From Anastrepha obliqua (Eukaryota; Arthropoda; Insecta; Diptera; Tephritidae), in assembly GCF_027943255.1 (NCBI RefSeq), contig NC_072897.1, positions 22,320,044-22,384,043 on the forward strand: a stretch of DNA of 64,000 bases. The letters are read 5' to 3'. The notes under the pieces are model-generated. The model was given only the letters and a program-made list of their open reading frames with translations. It did no database searches and was not told the DNA's origin. Below, piece by piece: positions 18,886 through 29,370 of the stretch; position 1 is the stretch's first letter; every line of letters begins with the position of its first letter. The position numbers and the translations under genes are program-made.

Positions 18886-19907
18886 TAATATATTTTTTTT
18901 GGTTAGACCTATTGTGGCTTAAACGAACATACTTCCTAATAGCGCCTTGTACATCTTCTTTTGTTTTTTCTGAAAAGAGGTCTAATAAATGAAATAATTG
19001 TTAGCAACTCGTAGGTATTCTTCTTTTTGCTATGTACTTACCAAATATAAGTTCAACCGCCTTAAGTCTAAGAAGTTGTATTTTTCCTGCTCTTCCTTCT
19101 AAGTTGAAGCTGTACATGGCGTCATCTGTGAAAAGATAACGCATAACCCCGTCAACCGTCCCTTTCGTGCCTTTTGATCTTGCCAGAAGCCCAATCTACA
19201 TATGGAAGAAAAAGTGTTATTTTCAAATTATACTAGCGTTCATTTTATTATGTTACCATTGCGTCGGCGTAAGCTTTATTTATCAGCTTGGCTTCAACAG
19301 CCTGCACTTGCTCCACCGATAATACGGGAAACATGGCAGCTAGTTCCATGGATTCCTCGCTTTCCGCGTCCCCGGTGATGCGACTGACAGACTGTTGAAC
19401 CCTAGCTGTCAGCACTTTGCATTCGCGCAACAGCTTACTTTGCGCTTGCCCCTCACCACGTTCCGGCATCTGAAAAGGGAAATTTCGATGTTACAAACGA
19501 AATATATAGTACATATGGTGAAAGTCTGTTATTACCTTATCGAAAATGGCACTTTGTATGTCAGCTACTTGGCCAGCAACGCCCAGTTGACGGGTCTCGA
19601 CGCTATCCAGTTTCGCCAATATTTGGTCCTGGCATATCTGGATAGCGCTTAACTCAGCTATTATTGCCGCGTGTCTGCCTTTAGATGACGACAACTTTTT
19701 GGGAAGAGCAGGCTTTTTTGGTGCAGAGCGCTCGTCATGGGGACATTCCACCCCAAATTGAAGCCTTCGAATTTGTATTTCTGAAATAAAATAAGAATAT
19801 ATAAAACCACAAATAAAAGTACATAAAACTGTACCGTCATTTTCTTGCCACTGACTTATTTCCACTTCTGAACATATTTCGTCGAATATATTCTGATCCG
19901 ACTCCAT
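18863..19907 (-). CDS. DUF4806-like protein, five exons, frame intact (267 aa)
   Basis: Proposed exons on the minus strand: 19907-19835, 19780-19536, 19469-19257, 19195-19042 and 18981-18863. All introns start GT and end AG (for example GTAAGT...TTATTAG), sizes are 54-66 nt, and the exons join to 804 nt with one stop. The N-terminal part (MESDQNIFDEICSEVEISQW) is acidic; the middle (HAAIIAELSAIQICQDQILA) is likely a coiled coil; the C-terminal half has ELAAMFPVLSVEQVQAVEAK, GVMRYLFTDDAMYSFNLEGR and EDVQGAIRKYVRLSHNR, which I recognise as the DUF4806 pattern common in insect genomes. Function unknown. Position behind a transposase suggests a helper or regulatory role in the transposon. Confidence 0.7.
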
Positions 19908-19913
19908 TTAATA

Positions 19914-21590
19914 TTATCTTGAAAAATCGTTAAAAAGATGATGTAGTATGGGTAAAAGTAAATATTTTCCTTCAAAAGGAATACAAAAATATTTATAACT
20001 AATGTCTTCTATATTTACATCTACTTCTATTTCATTTAATACACTACTTAATAAAATGCCGAGACCAGTTGAGGAGTGCAACGGTTCTTCGAAATAGTTA
20101 TAAGAGTTCGCTAAACGGAAAGCTTTAAAGACATTTGTTTGTAATTTTTTGCCTATAACTTTAACAGGCCCTATTTTGTTGCTAAAGCAAAAACTATCTT
20201 TCTCTTTGTTAAAATCTATATTAAACTCGCCTATCTTGGAACTTTTGTTGGGATCTGCATGTACGGTTTGGTGTTCAAGTGTCCTAAAATAAATTTGTTG
20301 TAAAATCTTATTTGGTTTATTTATCAATTTTTTTAAATGCTGCATATAATTTTCAAATTTATAAGCAGAAAAACTATCTAAAGGACCATACTGTTTTACG
20401 CAATCTGGCAAGTGCAGCAAATTGTGTACGTTAAAGCTTATTAAATAGTCGCCATATAAATCCCCAAACAACTTTACAAATTCTTTCAAAATTTCATTTG
20501 CGACATTCAATTCTACCTTATAAGACTTTTCACAAGAAAGAAGTCGAATGCCAGCATGCAATAAAGTAAAATGGTAGTACAAATCGTCTGATATGCAATC
20601 TTTTAAAACAAATATTCCCATATATAATAAAAATTGTCTAAATTCCGTAGACTTCCAATTGCCTATTTCATCAAGATTCCTGGATATTCTGCAAAACTCC
20701 GAAGGAACAAAACTTGAGAGGTAATCCAATTTCGCATTCATTTTTGTTACATTGCCCCTTTTAATAAGCAATTGGAGTATTTTTTTCGTTATACCTAAAT
20801 CTACCAAATGCATTGGATCCAAGGGAAATTGTGAAACCATACCGATATTTGCAGATTCTAACAAACTTGCACGTTGCCTATACTCTAAACTATGATAACC
20901 TACATCTAATCTATTTTTAAAAGAGTCATCTGTTCTTAGTTGGCCTACTGTTTTGGAAAAGCTAACTCTTCTTTGGCTATACTGATTTTCGCATATGCAC
21001 TTTGGACAACTATTTCTGCCGGTATGAGATTTAACCCTCGTTACAAAGGCACGAGCTGGAGAGTCACAGGTGAAAGCCCTAATTTCAAATTGTTTTAATG
21101 TTTCATTAGGGCCTACCTTCAATCCATTCTCTCTTAAAAATATTATTTCCTCACAAAATTGCTTCAAAAATGCATCAATATTGTGGGGTTTACCCATGCC
21201 TGAAAAGCATCCAATGATGAAAGGGTCCTCTTTAGGAAAACCTACAACAGAACCTAAAATTGGCCATAATGTCCGATTCGAACTTTTAAATACTTTCAGA
21301 CCATCAATTCCAACGTCTATATAAACCTTATCTACATCTTTCAAATATTCAAAATTTTTTGATTTAAAAAAAAAACTGAATTCCCAAAAAAAGTAACTCA
21401 CCTCCTGCTATTGTTACAATATCTACTGTTTCTCGACTAGTACCTAAAAGAGTTTTAGCGGATAAAGGTATTCCTTCAACCCCAACCTTCTTCAACGTTT
21501 GCAGTAAGTCAGTCAATGCACTTTGTGTTATATTATTTCTAACAGCCCATGCTTTTAGCTCAATATTTCGGTCATAAGTTGGAGTTGCAT
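19914..21590 (-). pseudogene. Tnp2/CACTA-like transposase, main part
   Basis: From the Helentron junction at 21590 the minus strand reads ATPTYDRNIELKAWAVRNNI and IPLSAKTLLGTSRET up to a GTGAGT donor at 21401. A likely acceptor (GATGTAG) at 21332-21333 joins it in phase to KVYIDVGIDGLKVFKSSN, then RTLWPILGSVVGFPKEDP, CDSPARAFVTRVKSHTGRN, CPKCICENQYSQRRVSF and FPLDPMHLVDLGITKKIL, ending at 19914. The blocks with D-x-P-A-R-A, C-x2-C and D-x-MH are typical for Tnp2-type (CACTA-like) transposases. The reading frame is open throughout; only the Helentron-like insertion separates it from its N-terminus at 22981-23272. Confidence 0.66.
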
Positions 21591-21730
21591 TTTTGAAGTG
21601 AAAACTTCTTTAGAATCGTTGGGAGTGATTTGAGAAAAAGTGAAACGAAAAAAGCGACCAGTTTCGCTACGAAGCGTTATATTATATGTTGATATAAACG
21701 TAGCGACGAACTAAATAACTTTTATTTTTT

Positions 21731-21797
21731 CTTGTGATTCGAACCAAGGATTTTGGATCGGAAGCTCACATTGCTAGTCGCTCGGCTACCGCGCCAT
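21731..21797 (-). repeat. tRNA-like unit, left (inverted) arm
   Basis: Reverse complement of 21902-21968: GGCGCGGTAGCCGAGCGACT at its 5' end and GGTTCGAATC near its 3' end. Confidence 0.6.
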
Positions 21798-21901
21798 GTT
21801 GTCGTCGCTGGCCTAAAAGTTATTTAGTTACGAAGCGTTATATTATATGTGGGTATAAACGTAGCGACGAACTAAATAACTTTTAGGCCAGCGCCGACAG
21901 C

Positions 21902-21968
21902 ATAGCGCGGTAGCCGAGCGACTAGCAATGTGAGCTTCCGATCCAAAATCCTTGGTTCGAATCACAAG
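21902..21968 (+). repeat. tRNA-like unit, right arm
   Basis: AGCGCGGTAGCCGAGCGACT carries a box A, and CTTGGTTCGAATCACAAG a box B. The 3' flank is A- and T-rich. Same unit as 6490-6556; not a functional tRNA, because the acceptor and T stems do not pair cleanly. Confidence 0.6.
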
Positions 21969-22009
21969 AAAAAATTTTTTTTTATACAGTTATTTTATTT
22001 TATTTTATG

Positions 22010-22205
22010 ATATGTTTATGAGGAGCTTTTTTTCATGGCAGAAATACACTCGGTGTTTTGCCATTGCCTGCTGAGGGGTGAGCGCTATTAGAAAAATAGT
22101 TTTCCTTAATTTTGGTGTTTTCACCGAGATTCGAACTGACGTTCTCTCTGTGAATTCTGAATAGTAGTCACGCACCAACCCATTCGGCTACGGCGTTTGT
22201 TTAAT
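22010..22205 (-). repeat. SINE fragment in Helentron-like copy 2
   Basis: Same captured SINE head and body as 6598-6786, in the same orientation relative to the element. Confidence 0.75.
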
Positions 22206-22427
22206 TTTACTGATGCAAAAATGAGGGAAAATATTTGAATAAAGTTTGCTTACTATTTACACATTTCCCCAGCAAAACCTGCGTGCATATGTGTTTGTAA
22301 CATTCAAAAAAATGTAATTGTGTTAGAGTTTCGATCACGCAGGTTTTGCTGGGGACGCTCATAATAGCAACCGCGTGTATATTTTTATATTCGTAAATAT
22401 TTTCATTTTTAAATATTTACCGCAATT

Positions 22428-22830
22428 ATGCCGAAAAATAATGCAGAAAAGTGTCGTGAATATCGACAGAAAAAAAAAATCAATAAATAGCATCACGGAA
22501 TTCATTCACGAAAATTTAATGAAGTATACACCAGAAGTATCGCGGATACTTAGAAAAGATTACGATAAAGTTCCAATGATTTTAAGTGGCGATTTTAACG
22601 TAAATTTTGCATTAGACACAGCGGTTCCTTCAATTGACTTTCTCAATACAACATTCAATTTAAAAATGTGTAACAATCGCACTGAACCGACAACACGATC
22701 AAAAACAACAATTGACGCGGTATTTCAAAGATATGTTGACAACATCGAATCCAAAGCATTTGTATCATATTTTAGCTATCATAAGCCACTCGTATCATTT
22801 GTTGAAATTGAAAACATTGAGGATGAATAA
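22428..22830 (+). pseudogene. Helentron-type protein relic, copy 2
   Basis: Counterpart of 7100-7500. An ATG at 22428 opens MPKNNAEKCREYRQKKK and soon stops; the endonuclease tail then reads YTPEVSRILRKDYDKVP, LSGDFNVNFALDTAVPS and RSKTTIDAVFQRYVDNI, ending at 22830. A longer open frame starts at 22375 only because of one extra A in an A-run relative to copy 1. Central Rep and helicase domains are missing. Confidence 0.66.
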
Positions 22831-22980
22831 TAATAAAATGAAGAAAATAAAATATGAACTTTATAGCAATATTATAATGAACCTATAATTATCCCGCCCC
22901 TAATGCTGCTTTCGTCTCATTCTCTCTCAGTTTGTTTTACGGAAGGTTTCACTTCTATCGCGTCTAACCGTTAGACTGGT

Positions 22981-23272
22981 ATTTTTTTAACCTATCATCT
23001 AATTCTCCAAAGTCAAATAAAAATCCGTCGTCATCACTACTACTATCTGATAAGTTTGCGTTTGGTACAGAAATATTTTGAAGACCGGCGGCTCTACTGG
23101 TACTAGGCATATCTTCATTAGAACAATCTACTCTATTACTATTACTGCTATTGGTAGCACCTTCCATTTGATGAGCAAGGTCGTTTAGTTTTCTATGTTT
23201 TGCAACTGACGCTTTAAACAGTGTATTCTCCTTGCTCATCAAATTGGCAAGAGTTTTTCTATTTATGCTCAT
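22981..23272 (-). pseudogene. Tnp2-like transposase, N-terminal exon
   Basis: Starts MSINRKTLANLMSKENTLFK at 23272, continues with a serine/asparagine-rich stretch and SDSSSDDDGFLFDFGELDD, then RLKK at the Helentron junction. Across the insertion the next codons would be ATPTYDRNIE at 21590, apart from a possible one-base change in an A-run at the junction. I cannot exclude further upstream exons. Confidence 0.55.
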
Positions 23273-23299
23273 AATTTTAACTAAAATATTGTATGTTAA

Positions 23300-23961
23300 A
23301 TGTGAGTTAGTATTTAACTACTTAAAATAAAGTTATTAATTTACAATGCCTTATTTATAACTTGCAACTTAAATTTTTATTGTAGACAAATTTGTGTATG
23401 ATCTGAAAAAAATAAAATTTTTGTTAGTTAGTATTTAACTACTTAAGTTTATGTTAGTAATTTACAATACCTTGTTTAACGTTCACGTTATATTTTCCTT
23501 CCTTTCCTTTCCTTTTATTTTATGTATAATCTTCTGAAAAAAAGAAAATTGTTATTATTTCTATATTATTATTTCATTATTATTATTATTTTTATATTAT
23601 TATATTTATTATTTTTACTTTTTATGAAAATATTATTTTATCGCACTTTTCACTATTTTGAACAAAATATCACAATTTGTTCAGAGCAGCCACAAAATTG
23701 CAACTTCACACTTTGTTCTTGTTTTTGTTGTAGCTTATGCTATTCTCCATACATATACGGAGAATACTGCTGAAGTCCATGGCCGGATATAAATCCGGTA
23801 ACGTAGAACGTTAAATTTTACCAAAATGCTTATAAAACCACGATAAAATAACATTTGGTTAGAATTTAAATATACATACCTGATTTACACTCGATTTTTT
23901 TCACAATACACTTTTCACAATCACAAAAAACACAACCGCCTTCCACGAGTAATATGAATAA
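23300..23961. repeat. AT-rich non-coding region with a direct repeat
   Basis: GTTAGTATTTAACTACTTAA and a following TTATTAATTTACAATGCCTT-like block occur at 23307-23355 and again at 23427-23475. A TTATTATTA run lies at 23560-23620. A small palindrome (CCGGATATAAATCCGG) lies at 23783-23798. Probably 5' region of the transposon; no gene seen. Confidence 0.55.
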
Positions 23962-23966
23962 TTATG

Positions 23967-23989
23967 AATAGGTTAGGTTAGGTTAGGTA
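23967..23989 (-). repeat. Short (TTAGG)n-like LINE tail
   Basis: Three to four TTAGG units at the 3' end of LINE B; the same tail is at 13122-13137 on LINE E. It is the 3' tandem repeat of the LINE family. Confidence 0.8.
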
Positions 23990-24057
23990 AGTGGCTGTCC
24001 TACGACGCACCTAGGCCAGTTAGAGGCCCCTTGTGATACCACCGGAACTGTCTTATC

Positions 24058-27000
24058 CTACTCAACTTGGTCCTCTCTAAACCATTGTGTGGCCTTTAAA
24101 AAGCTAGCTATACTAGATAGTTTGAGATTTGCAACATCTGCAATGCTGTCCAGAAAAGCGAAACCGAGCAATCTCCACCGCCTTCTACACAGAGCCATGC
24201 ACCCGCATAGAAGGTGTTCGATTGTCTCTACCTCCTCTATATCTTGACAGCTTCTACAGTAGTCATTAGATGGTGCCCCTAATCTACTGGCATGTCTTCC
24301 TATTAGACAGTGCCCAGAGAGGACACCTACTACAATCCTTAGATCCCTCCTGCCTAACTTAAGTAGACTCTTAGTGCGACCCATGTTCCATTCGGGCCAC
24401 GCTAGCCTACTTATAGCGCAGGTGTTTAACAGCCTCCAGTTGGAGTTAGCAGCACTAATGGTGTATCTGTCTATCAAAAGTTTACATGTTGCCAAGGGCA
24501 TAGGTATGTCAAGCCTGTCCTGACTAATTTGGAGTGAGGAGCCTAATCTAGCTAACTCATCTGCCTTACAGTTACCTGTAATGTTACTGTGTCCTGGCAC
24601 CCAGAGTAGATTAATAGAAAAATACTGTGCAAGTGTTGTTAATAATTTGTAACACTCCTTTACTGTCTTAGACGAGTGTTTGCTTGATAGAAGCGATTTC
24701 AGAGCTGCCTGACTATCGGAATAAATGAAGATATCTCTAACAGTGACTACGCTTTTATTTAGCATTAAAAGGCTTTCTGAGATTGCCAGGATTTCGGCCT
24801 GGAATACGCTACAATGATCAGGTAAGCGAAAGGATAAATTGGCGAAAATAGTTTCCGAATATACACCACCTCCCACTTGATCATTGAGTTTTGAGCCGTC
24901 CGTATATATACTGACCCCGTTTTCGTTGTTTGTTAACCCATTCACCCAGTCCTCTCTGGATGGAAAATGGACTGTATAAGGCCTGTCTAGGTATGTATTC
25001 ACCGAGTCACAAAAGTCGGTGGTATTAGGAATACCTGGAAACATCCCAAGTATGCGCGAGTGTCCCCATTTGTTTGTCTTGAGCATCGATGATTCCCTCA
25101 ATCTTAGAGCCGTTTTGGCGGCCAGTTGTCTACAATATAGGTCAATTGGTAGTAGATGCAACATGACGCTTAGAGCCGAAGTTGGCGTTGTTTTGAGCGC
25201 CCCAGTAATACTGAGGCTTGCCACCCTCTGAATACTATCTAGTTTCTTAGTGCAAGTTTTCTTATCAAGGGATGGCCACCAGACCAGGACTCCGTAGGTC
25301 ATAATTGGTCTGACAATGGCCGTATATAGCCAGTGAACTATTTTGGGGGCTAATCCCCATTTTAAGCCTACAGTTCTCTTACAGGAATAAAGCGCCATAG
25401 CAGCCTTCTTTATTCTTTCCTAAACATTCAGCTTCCATGAAAGTTTCCTGTCAAGGGTTAAACTTATATTAAGTACCTGGCCTTTTCACCGACCAGCAAA
25501 AGAGTTCCGTTGAGTGTCAGAGGCCGGCAGTCGGGAATTTTATATTTCCTTGTAAACAACACTAGTTCCGTTTTGGCCGCATTCAGGCTCAAACCACATG
25601 TTTTGGCCCAAGTATCCACATATTTTAAGGTTCTTTGCATTAGACTGCAGAGGGTGTCTGGAAACTTCCCCCTTATTAATATAGCTACATCGTCCGCGTA
25701 GGCCACAACCTTAATTCTCCTCTCCTCCAGATCCAGCAACAACTTGTTCATAGCTAGATTCCACAGAAGAGGAGAAAGTACCCCGCCTTGAGGAGTACCT
25801 CTACAGACAGATCTGCGCATCACCGAAGAGCCCAACGTCGAATTCACGAACCTGCTCGTAAGCAACTGTTCAATGAAATTCACAAAGGTTCCGGAGATGC
25901 GCAGGTCTGACAGCGTGTTCGTTATGACCTTAGGCAGGATATTGTTAAAAGCTCCTTCGATATCTAAAAAGGCTGCCAGTGAATAATCTTTAACTTCAAA
26001 TGAGCTTTCAATTGATGTGACCCGTGAGTTTAGGGCCGTCTCTGTAGATTTTCCTTTACAGTAGGCATGTTGCGATTTGGAAATACGTGAGTGGGGTACG
26101 CTGTGCCTGATAACTGAGTCGATCAGCTTTTCTAATGTTTTCAGTAGAAAGGATGATAGACTAATCGGTCTGAAATCCTTAGGTTTGGTATGCGAGCTTC
26201 TACCTGCCTTCGGGATAAAGATGACCTTAACCTCCCTCCATGCTGAGGGAATGTGATTTAACTGAAGAGTACTTTTGAAAATGGTTACTAACCACCTTGT
26301 GATATGAGCCAGAGGCTGCTGAAGTTGTGCCGGTATTATCCCATCAGGGCCTGGCGATTTATACGGCTTAAAATTTTCTATAGCCCAAGTAATATTGGTT
26401 CCATTGATTATGTCTGAGATATCTGAGCTAATCTGAAATTCTGATACTCTGGGGTTGCAAGTTCGGGTAGGACCCGAGTTATAGACTTCAGAGCTCCCCG
26501 GAAAGTGAGTATCTAATAGTAAACTTAGCGACTCCTTGGTAGAAGTCGTCCAGCCGTTGTCTGGCTTCTGTAAAAAGCCAATAGATGTCGTTGATCTAGC
26601 CAAGACCTTTCTTAAGCGAGAAGCTTCCGCTGTAGTTTCTATATCCTCACAGAACGACCTCCATGAAGATCTTTTTGCTTTTCTCACCTCTTTTTTATAG
26701 ACTTTGAGTTGCTCATAATAGAAGTCCCAATCGTCTTCCAAATTAGAGTATTTCGCCTTATTAAATAGTGTTCTACATACACTCTTATGAAGGCTAAGTT
26801 CTGAGGACCACCATGGGGGTTTTGACTTCCCCTTGTGCCTGACAAGAGGGCAAGACTTATTTAGCGCTTTGCAACATGTTCCGGTAAACAAATTGACTAG
26901 CTTATCTAATTCTTCCTTGTTTTCTGGATAATAAGGGGGAATTTCGGGAAGATTTCTCTCCAACTCGTAGTTATACACCTGCCAGTTGGTCCTCCTGTAG

Positions 27001-27683
27001 TTCCTAAAACTAGTAGGTTGAGGGATTCCTTCTTCTAATATTAATTCAATATAGCGATGGTCTGAGAAGGAGTGCTTCTCTAATACTCTCCATTGAACCA
27101 CCTTATCTATTAAACAATCTGAGACTAGGGTGATGTCAAGAACTTCCTGACGATTCCTGATTATAAAAGTAGGATCGTTCCCACGATTACATAACAGCAA
27201 TTTAGTACATAAAATGTAATTGAAAAGTAACTCACCACGTTCGTTGATATCCGAGCTTCCCCATACAGAGTGGTGTGCATTCACGTCACCACCCAGTATT
27301 AGTCTGCTTTTGGAGGCTTCGCTGTCCGTTATCAAATCCACCAACAGTTGTGGTGGTACGGGTTCTTCGTGGGCCAAGTACATCGACGCCATACGAAATT
27401 CGATGTCACCTGCTTCCCAGCTTACCGTCGTGAAGTCTTCATTGCTATATTTTGGGATTAAGAAAACGTTAAGTTTAGATTTAGCTAATACGCATGTCCT
27501 ACTTTTACCTGCACAGCTGGCAGCATAAAGCTTATAGTGCGGAGCCCTCAATCCGCATATGCGCCCTTGTCTCACCCATGGCTCCTGAATGAGGACAATG
27601 TCAGGATTTTCTACCGCCATTAGTTCAACAAGGGCTGCTGTAGCTGCTTTACTGTGGTGCAGATTTATTTGAAGGAGCCTCAT
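24058..27683 (-). pseudogene. LINE B ORF2: endonuclease, reverse transcriptase, RNase H, one frame break
   Basis: 27683-25464 starts MRLLQINLHHSKAATAALVE and has endonuclease motifs (IQEPWVRQG, LGGDVNAHHSVWGSSD, SFSDHRYIELI), then RT motifs (KPYKSPGPDGIIPAQL, FRPISLSSFLLKTLEK, AAFLDIEGAFNNI, GTPQGGVLSPLLWNL, VVAYADDVAILI with an intact YADD). The frame breaks at about 25464-25398. The next frame has TYGVLVWWPS, the RNase H (SIYTDGSKLNDQVGGG, YSDSQAALK, WVPGHSNITGNCKADELAR) and the C-terminal GHCLIGRHASRLG with CRSCQDIEEVETIEHLLC. One or two small indels would account for the break, so this copy is young but not intact. Confidence 0.87.
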
Positions 27684-29002
27684 TGGTTACGTCTGCGTCT
27701 ACCTCACCCAGGAGCTCTTTCTCCGACAACAGGTTAGCAAAGTCTTCTGTCAAATCCGCCTCAGAAGAAGCGTGTCCAATACTGTCGACATCGCCTATTG
27801 ACTCTTTTTCATGCACGTCCATCTCGCTAGACGACTCTTCATCATCAGCAAGCTGGCCTAACGTGTCGCTTCTGTATGTCCTGATTTTAATCTTACAGAA
27901 GCCATAATTTACTTCGCCATCGCTCTTCGCCAATGGCTCTAGTGAGTCCTCAGTCAGCAGTAACATGACTTGCATGGTGGCTCTTTTCGACTCCACCTCG
28001 GTGGTTGACTTCTCCTCAAAAGACTTGACAAATTTCCATTTGTCTGCTGGAAGATTAGGATTGCATGCTCTTAGCAGCTGCATGATATCCTCAGGCTCTG
28101 ATGGAGTAGTTGGTAACCAAGCTCTTGCTCTTGGACGAGACGGAATTTCTCGACCACCGCCAGCTTGGCACCGGGATATACTTCACCAACTTTAGAGATG
28201 GCAATCCTGTAAAGCTGCACCGGTGATCGTCGTCGCATGCAACTATCTTAATTTGCCCCTGATACCACCCTGCATCTGTACAGGAAGGAGGAGGCCCAGG
28301 GTTGCTGGTCATAACCTCCATCGCTACTTTCGTCAGCGCCGCATTCACCCATTTCCACTGGTTCTTGGGGATTTTTCCTTCAGGGTCATTTTCGTCTACA
28401 ACGCCTATTATGATGCGGTTTTTTGCAACCTCCGCAAAAGACTTGTGTGGCGTGACATTGTGCAACCTCATTTTCTTTGCCTGCGAGCTGTCCCCCTCGG
28501 CTGACCTCTGACGCTTAGATATGTCCGGATGCACCGGACGCTCAATCTGGAAATTGGGTAGTACCGCCTTCGCCCACTCGATCGCTTCTTGCAACTCCTT
28601 AGTGAGTTCTTCCCCAGCTGGTGGCGTTGAGTGTACTCTAGTGAGTAACCTGGCCGCATTGCGCCTTTCCTGGTACCCAGCTTTTGACGGGTCGGAAATT
28701 TTTATTGTAGGCCATTTCTGGACCTGAGAACTGCTTTTAGCGCTGACTGAGGTCGCAGTCACCTCATCTTGGCGACCAACTTTCGGTTGTCGCAACAGTT
28801 GCTTGTTTGGCTGGACCAAATTACCAGCCGTAGATTTGTTAGCCACCGAATTTTGACTAGGCTTGGCCTCAGTCGCAACTGGGGCTGAAGAGAGGCTCGT
28901 CAAGGACGCTGTCCTTTTTGCAGAGCTGGAAGCTCCTTCCGGTCCTTTAGCGGAGGAACCGGTCTCCATAGAATTTTTATTTTTAAATTTGCCAATATTC
29001 AT
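27649..29002 (-). pseudogene. LINE B ORF1 (DUF4780-like), frameshifted
   Basis: 29002-28091 gives MNIGKFKNKNSMETGSSAKG, a serine-rich N-terminus, AKKMRLHNVTPHKSFAEVAK and GWYQGQIKIVACDDD. The frame then shifts twice around 28130-28230; the conserved block RPRARAWLPTTPSEPEDIMQ is in another frame and leads into MQLLRACNPNLPADKWKFVK, NYGFCKIKIRTYRSDT and an acidic tail ending at 27649. Same layout as LINE A ORF1. ORF2 starts at 27683, 35 nt before the ORF1 stop. Confidence 0.78.
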
Positions 29003-29359
29003 TTTGGACCCACGAGTGTTGGAGAAGGAGAAGTCCGCCTACGCATAGCTCCAGGTACGTAGGTAAGGCTAGCTATTACGGAGGGCGCCAGGTATCCGTA
29101 AGCTCCGTTTACGACTGAGTTATTTTTGAAAAGGGCCCCCAGCCTGACAGATCCTCGGCACGGGTCGCATTACACCTTGATCCAGCCCTTTACCCCCGAC
29201 CATGCTAAAGATACTCCGAATGATGTTGTACTATTGAGGAGTAGCGAACACCAAACTTTGTATAATTAACTTAGCTAGTTACCTCCTATTTCAGGACTAC
29301 TGTGGTACCTATTACCAGCCGGCACCCTCTGGGCGGGTTCAGTGGAGGATTTTTGCCAG
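29003..29359 (-). other. LINE B 5' leader
   Basis: Non-coding, relatively GC-rich sequence between ORF1 and the upstream target duplication. Confidence 0.65.
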
Positions 29360-29370
29360 AATATGAATAA

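Larger units (their letters stand above)
21731..21968. repeat. 99-bp inverted repeat with tRNA-like arms, 40-bp loop
   Basis: Left arm 21731-21829 and right arm 21870-21968 are reverse complements with about three mismatches. Each arm carries one tRNA-like unit (box B GGTTCGAATC), so the units face away from each other. The 40-bp spacer repeats a stretch at 21668-21708. Copy 1 of the element has only one arm, so the duplication is specific to this copy. Confidence 0.9.
21591..22980 (+). mobile_element. Non-autonomous Helentron-like element, copy 2
   Basis: Second copy of the element at 6339-7650, with the same ends (TTTTGAAGTG...GTCTAACCGTTAGACTGGT). It lies inside the transposase exon, between a T-run and GCAT. 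It differs by an extra inverted duplication near its 5' end (21731-21968) and a shorter spacer before the endonuclease relic (the segment 6868-6945 of copy 1 is missing here). Because the flanks of the two copies differ completely while the ends agree, these copies define the element's boundaries. Confidence 0.75.
18863..23272 (-). mobile_element. Two-gene Tnp2/CACTA-like DNA transposon (ends not defined)
   Basis: Minus strand: transposase gene (23272 to 19914, split by the Helentron-like element 21591-22980) followed seven bases later by a second, spliced gene (19907 to 18863). Two genes in the same direction, short GT-AG introns and neighbouring subterminal-like repeats (18363-18885) fit a CMC (CACTA/Mirage/Chapaev) transposon. 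Terminal inverted repeats were not found: the upstream end may lie beyond LINE B (after 29370). A CACTA string sits at 18358-18362 but has no partner. Confidence 0.62.
23962..29359 (-). mobile_element. LINE B: nearly full-length RNase H LINE with target duplication
   Basis: 5.4-kb non-LTR element. An 11-bp duplication AATATGAATAA flanks it at 23951-23961 and 29360-29370. Sense order (minus): 5' leader (29359-29003), ORF1 (29002-27649), ORF2 with endonuclease, reverse transcriptase, RNase H and C-terminal zinc motif (27683-24058), and a tail of TTAGG-like units at 23967-23989 (CCTAA on the sense strand). RNase H and tandem-repeat tail suggest the I/LOA-like group. Confidence 0.9.

Noticed and set aside
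22375..22830. 151-aa intact gene in Helentron-like copy 2
   Set aside because: The long frame depends on an extra A in an A-run and starts upstream of the conserved ATG; compared with copy 1 it is a remnant, not a gene.
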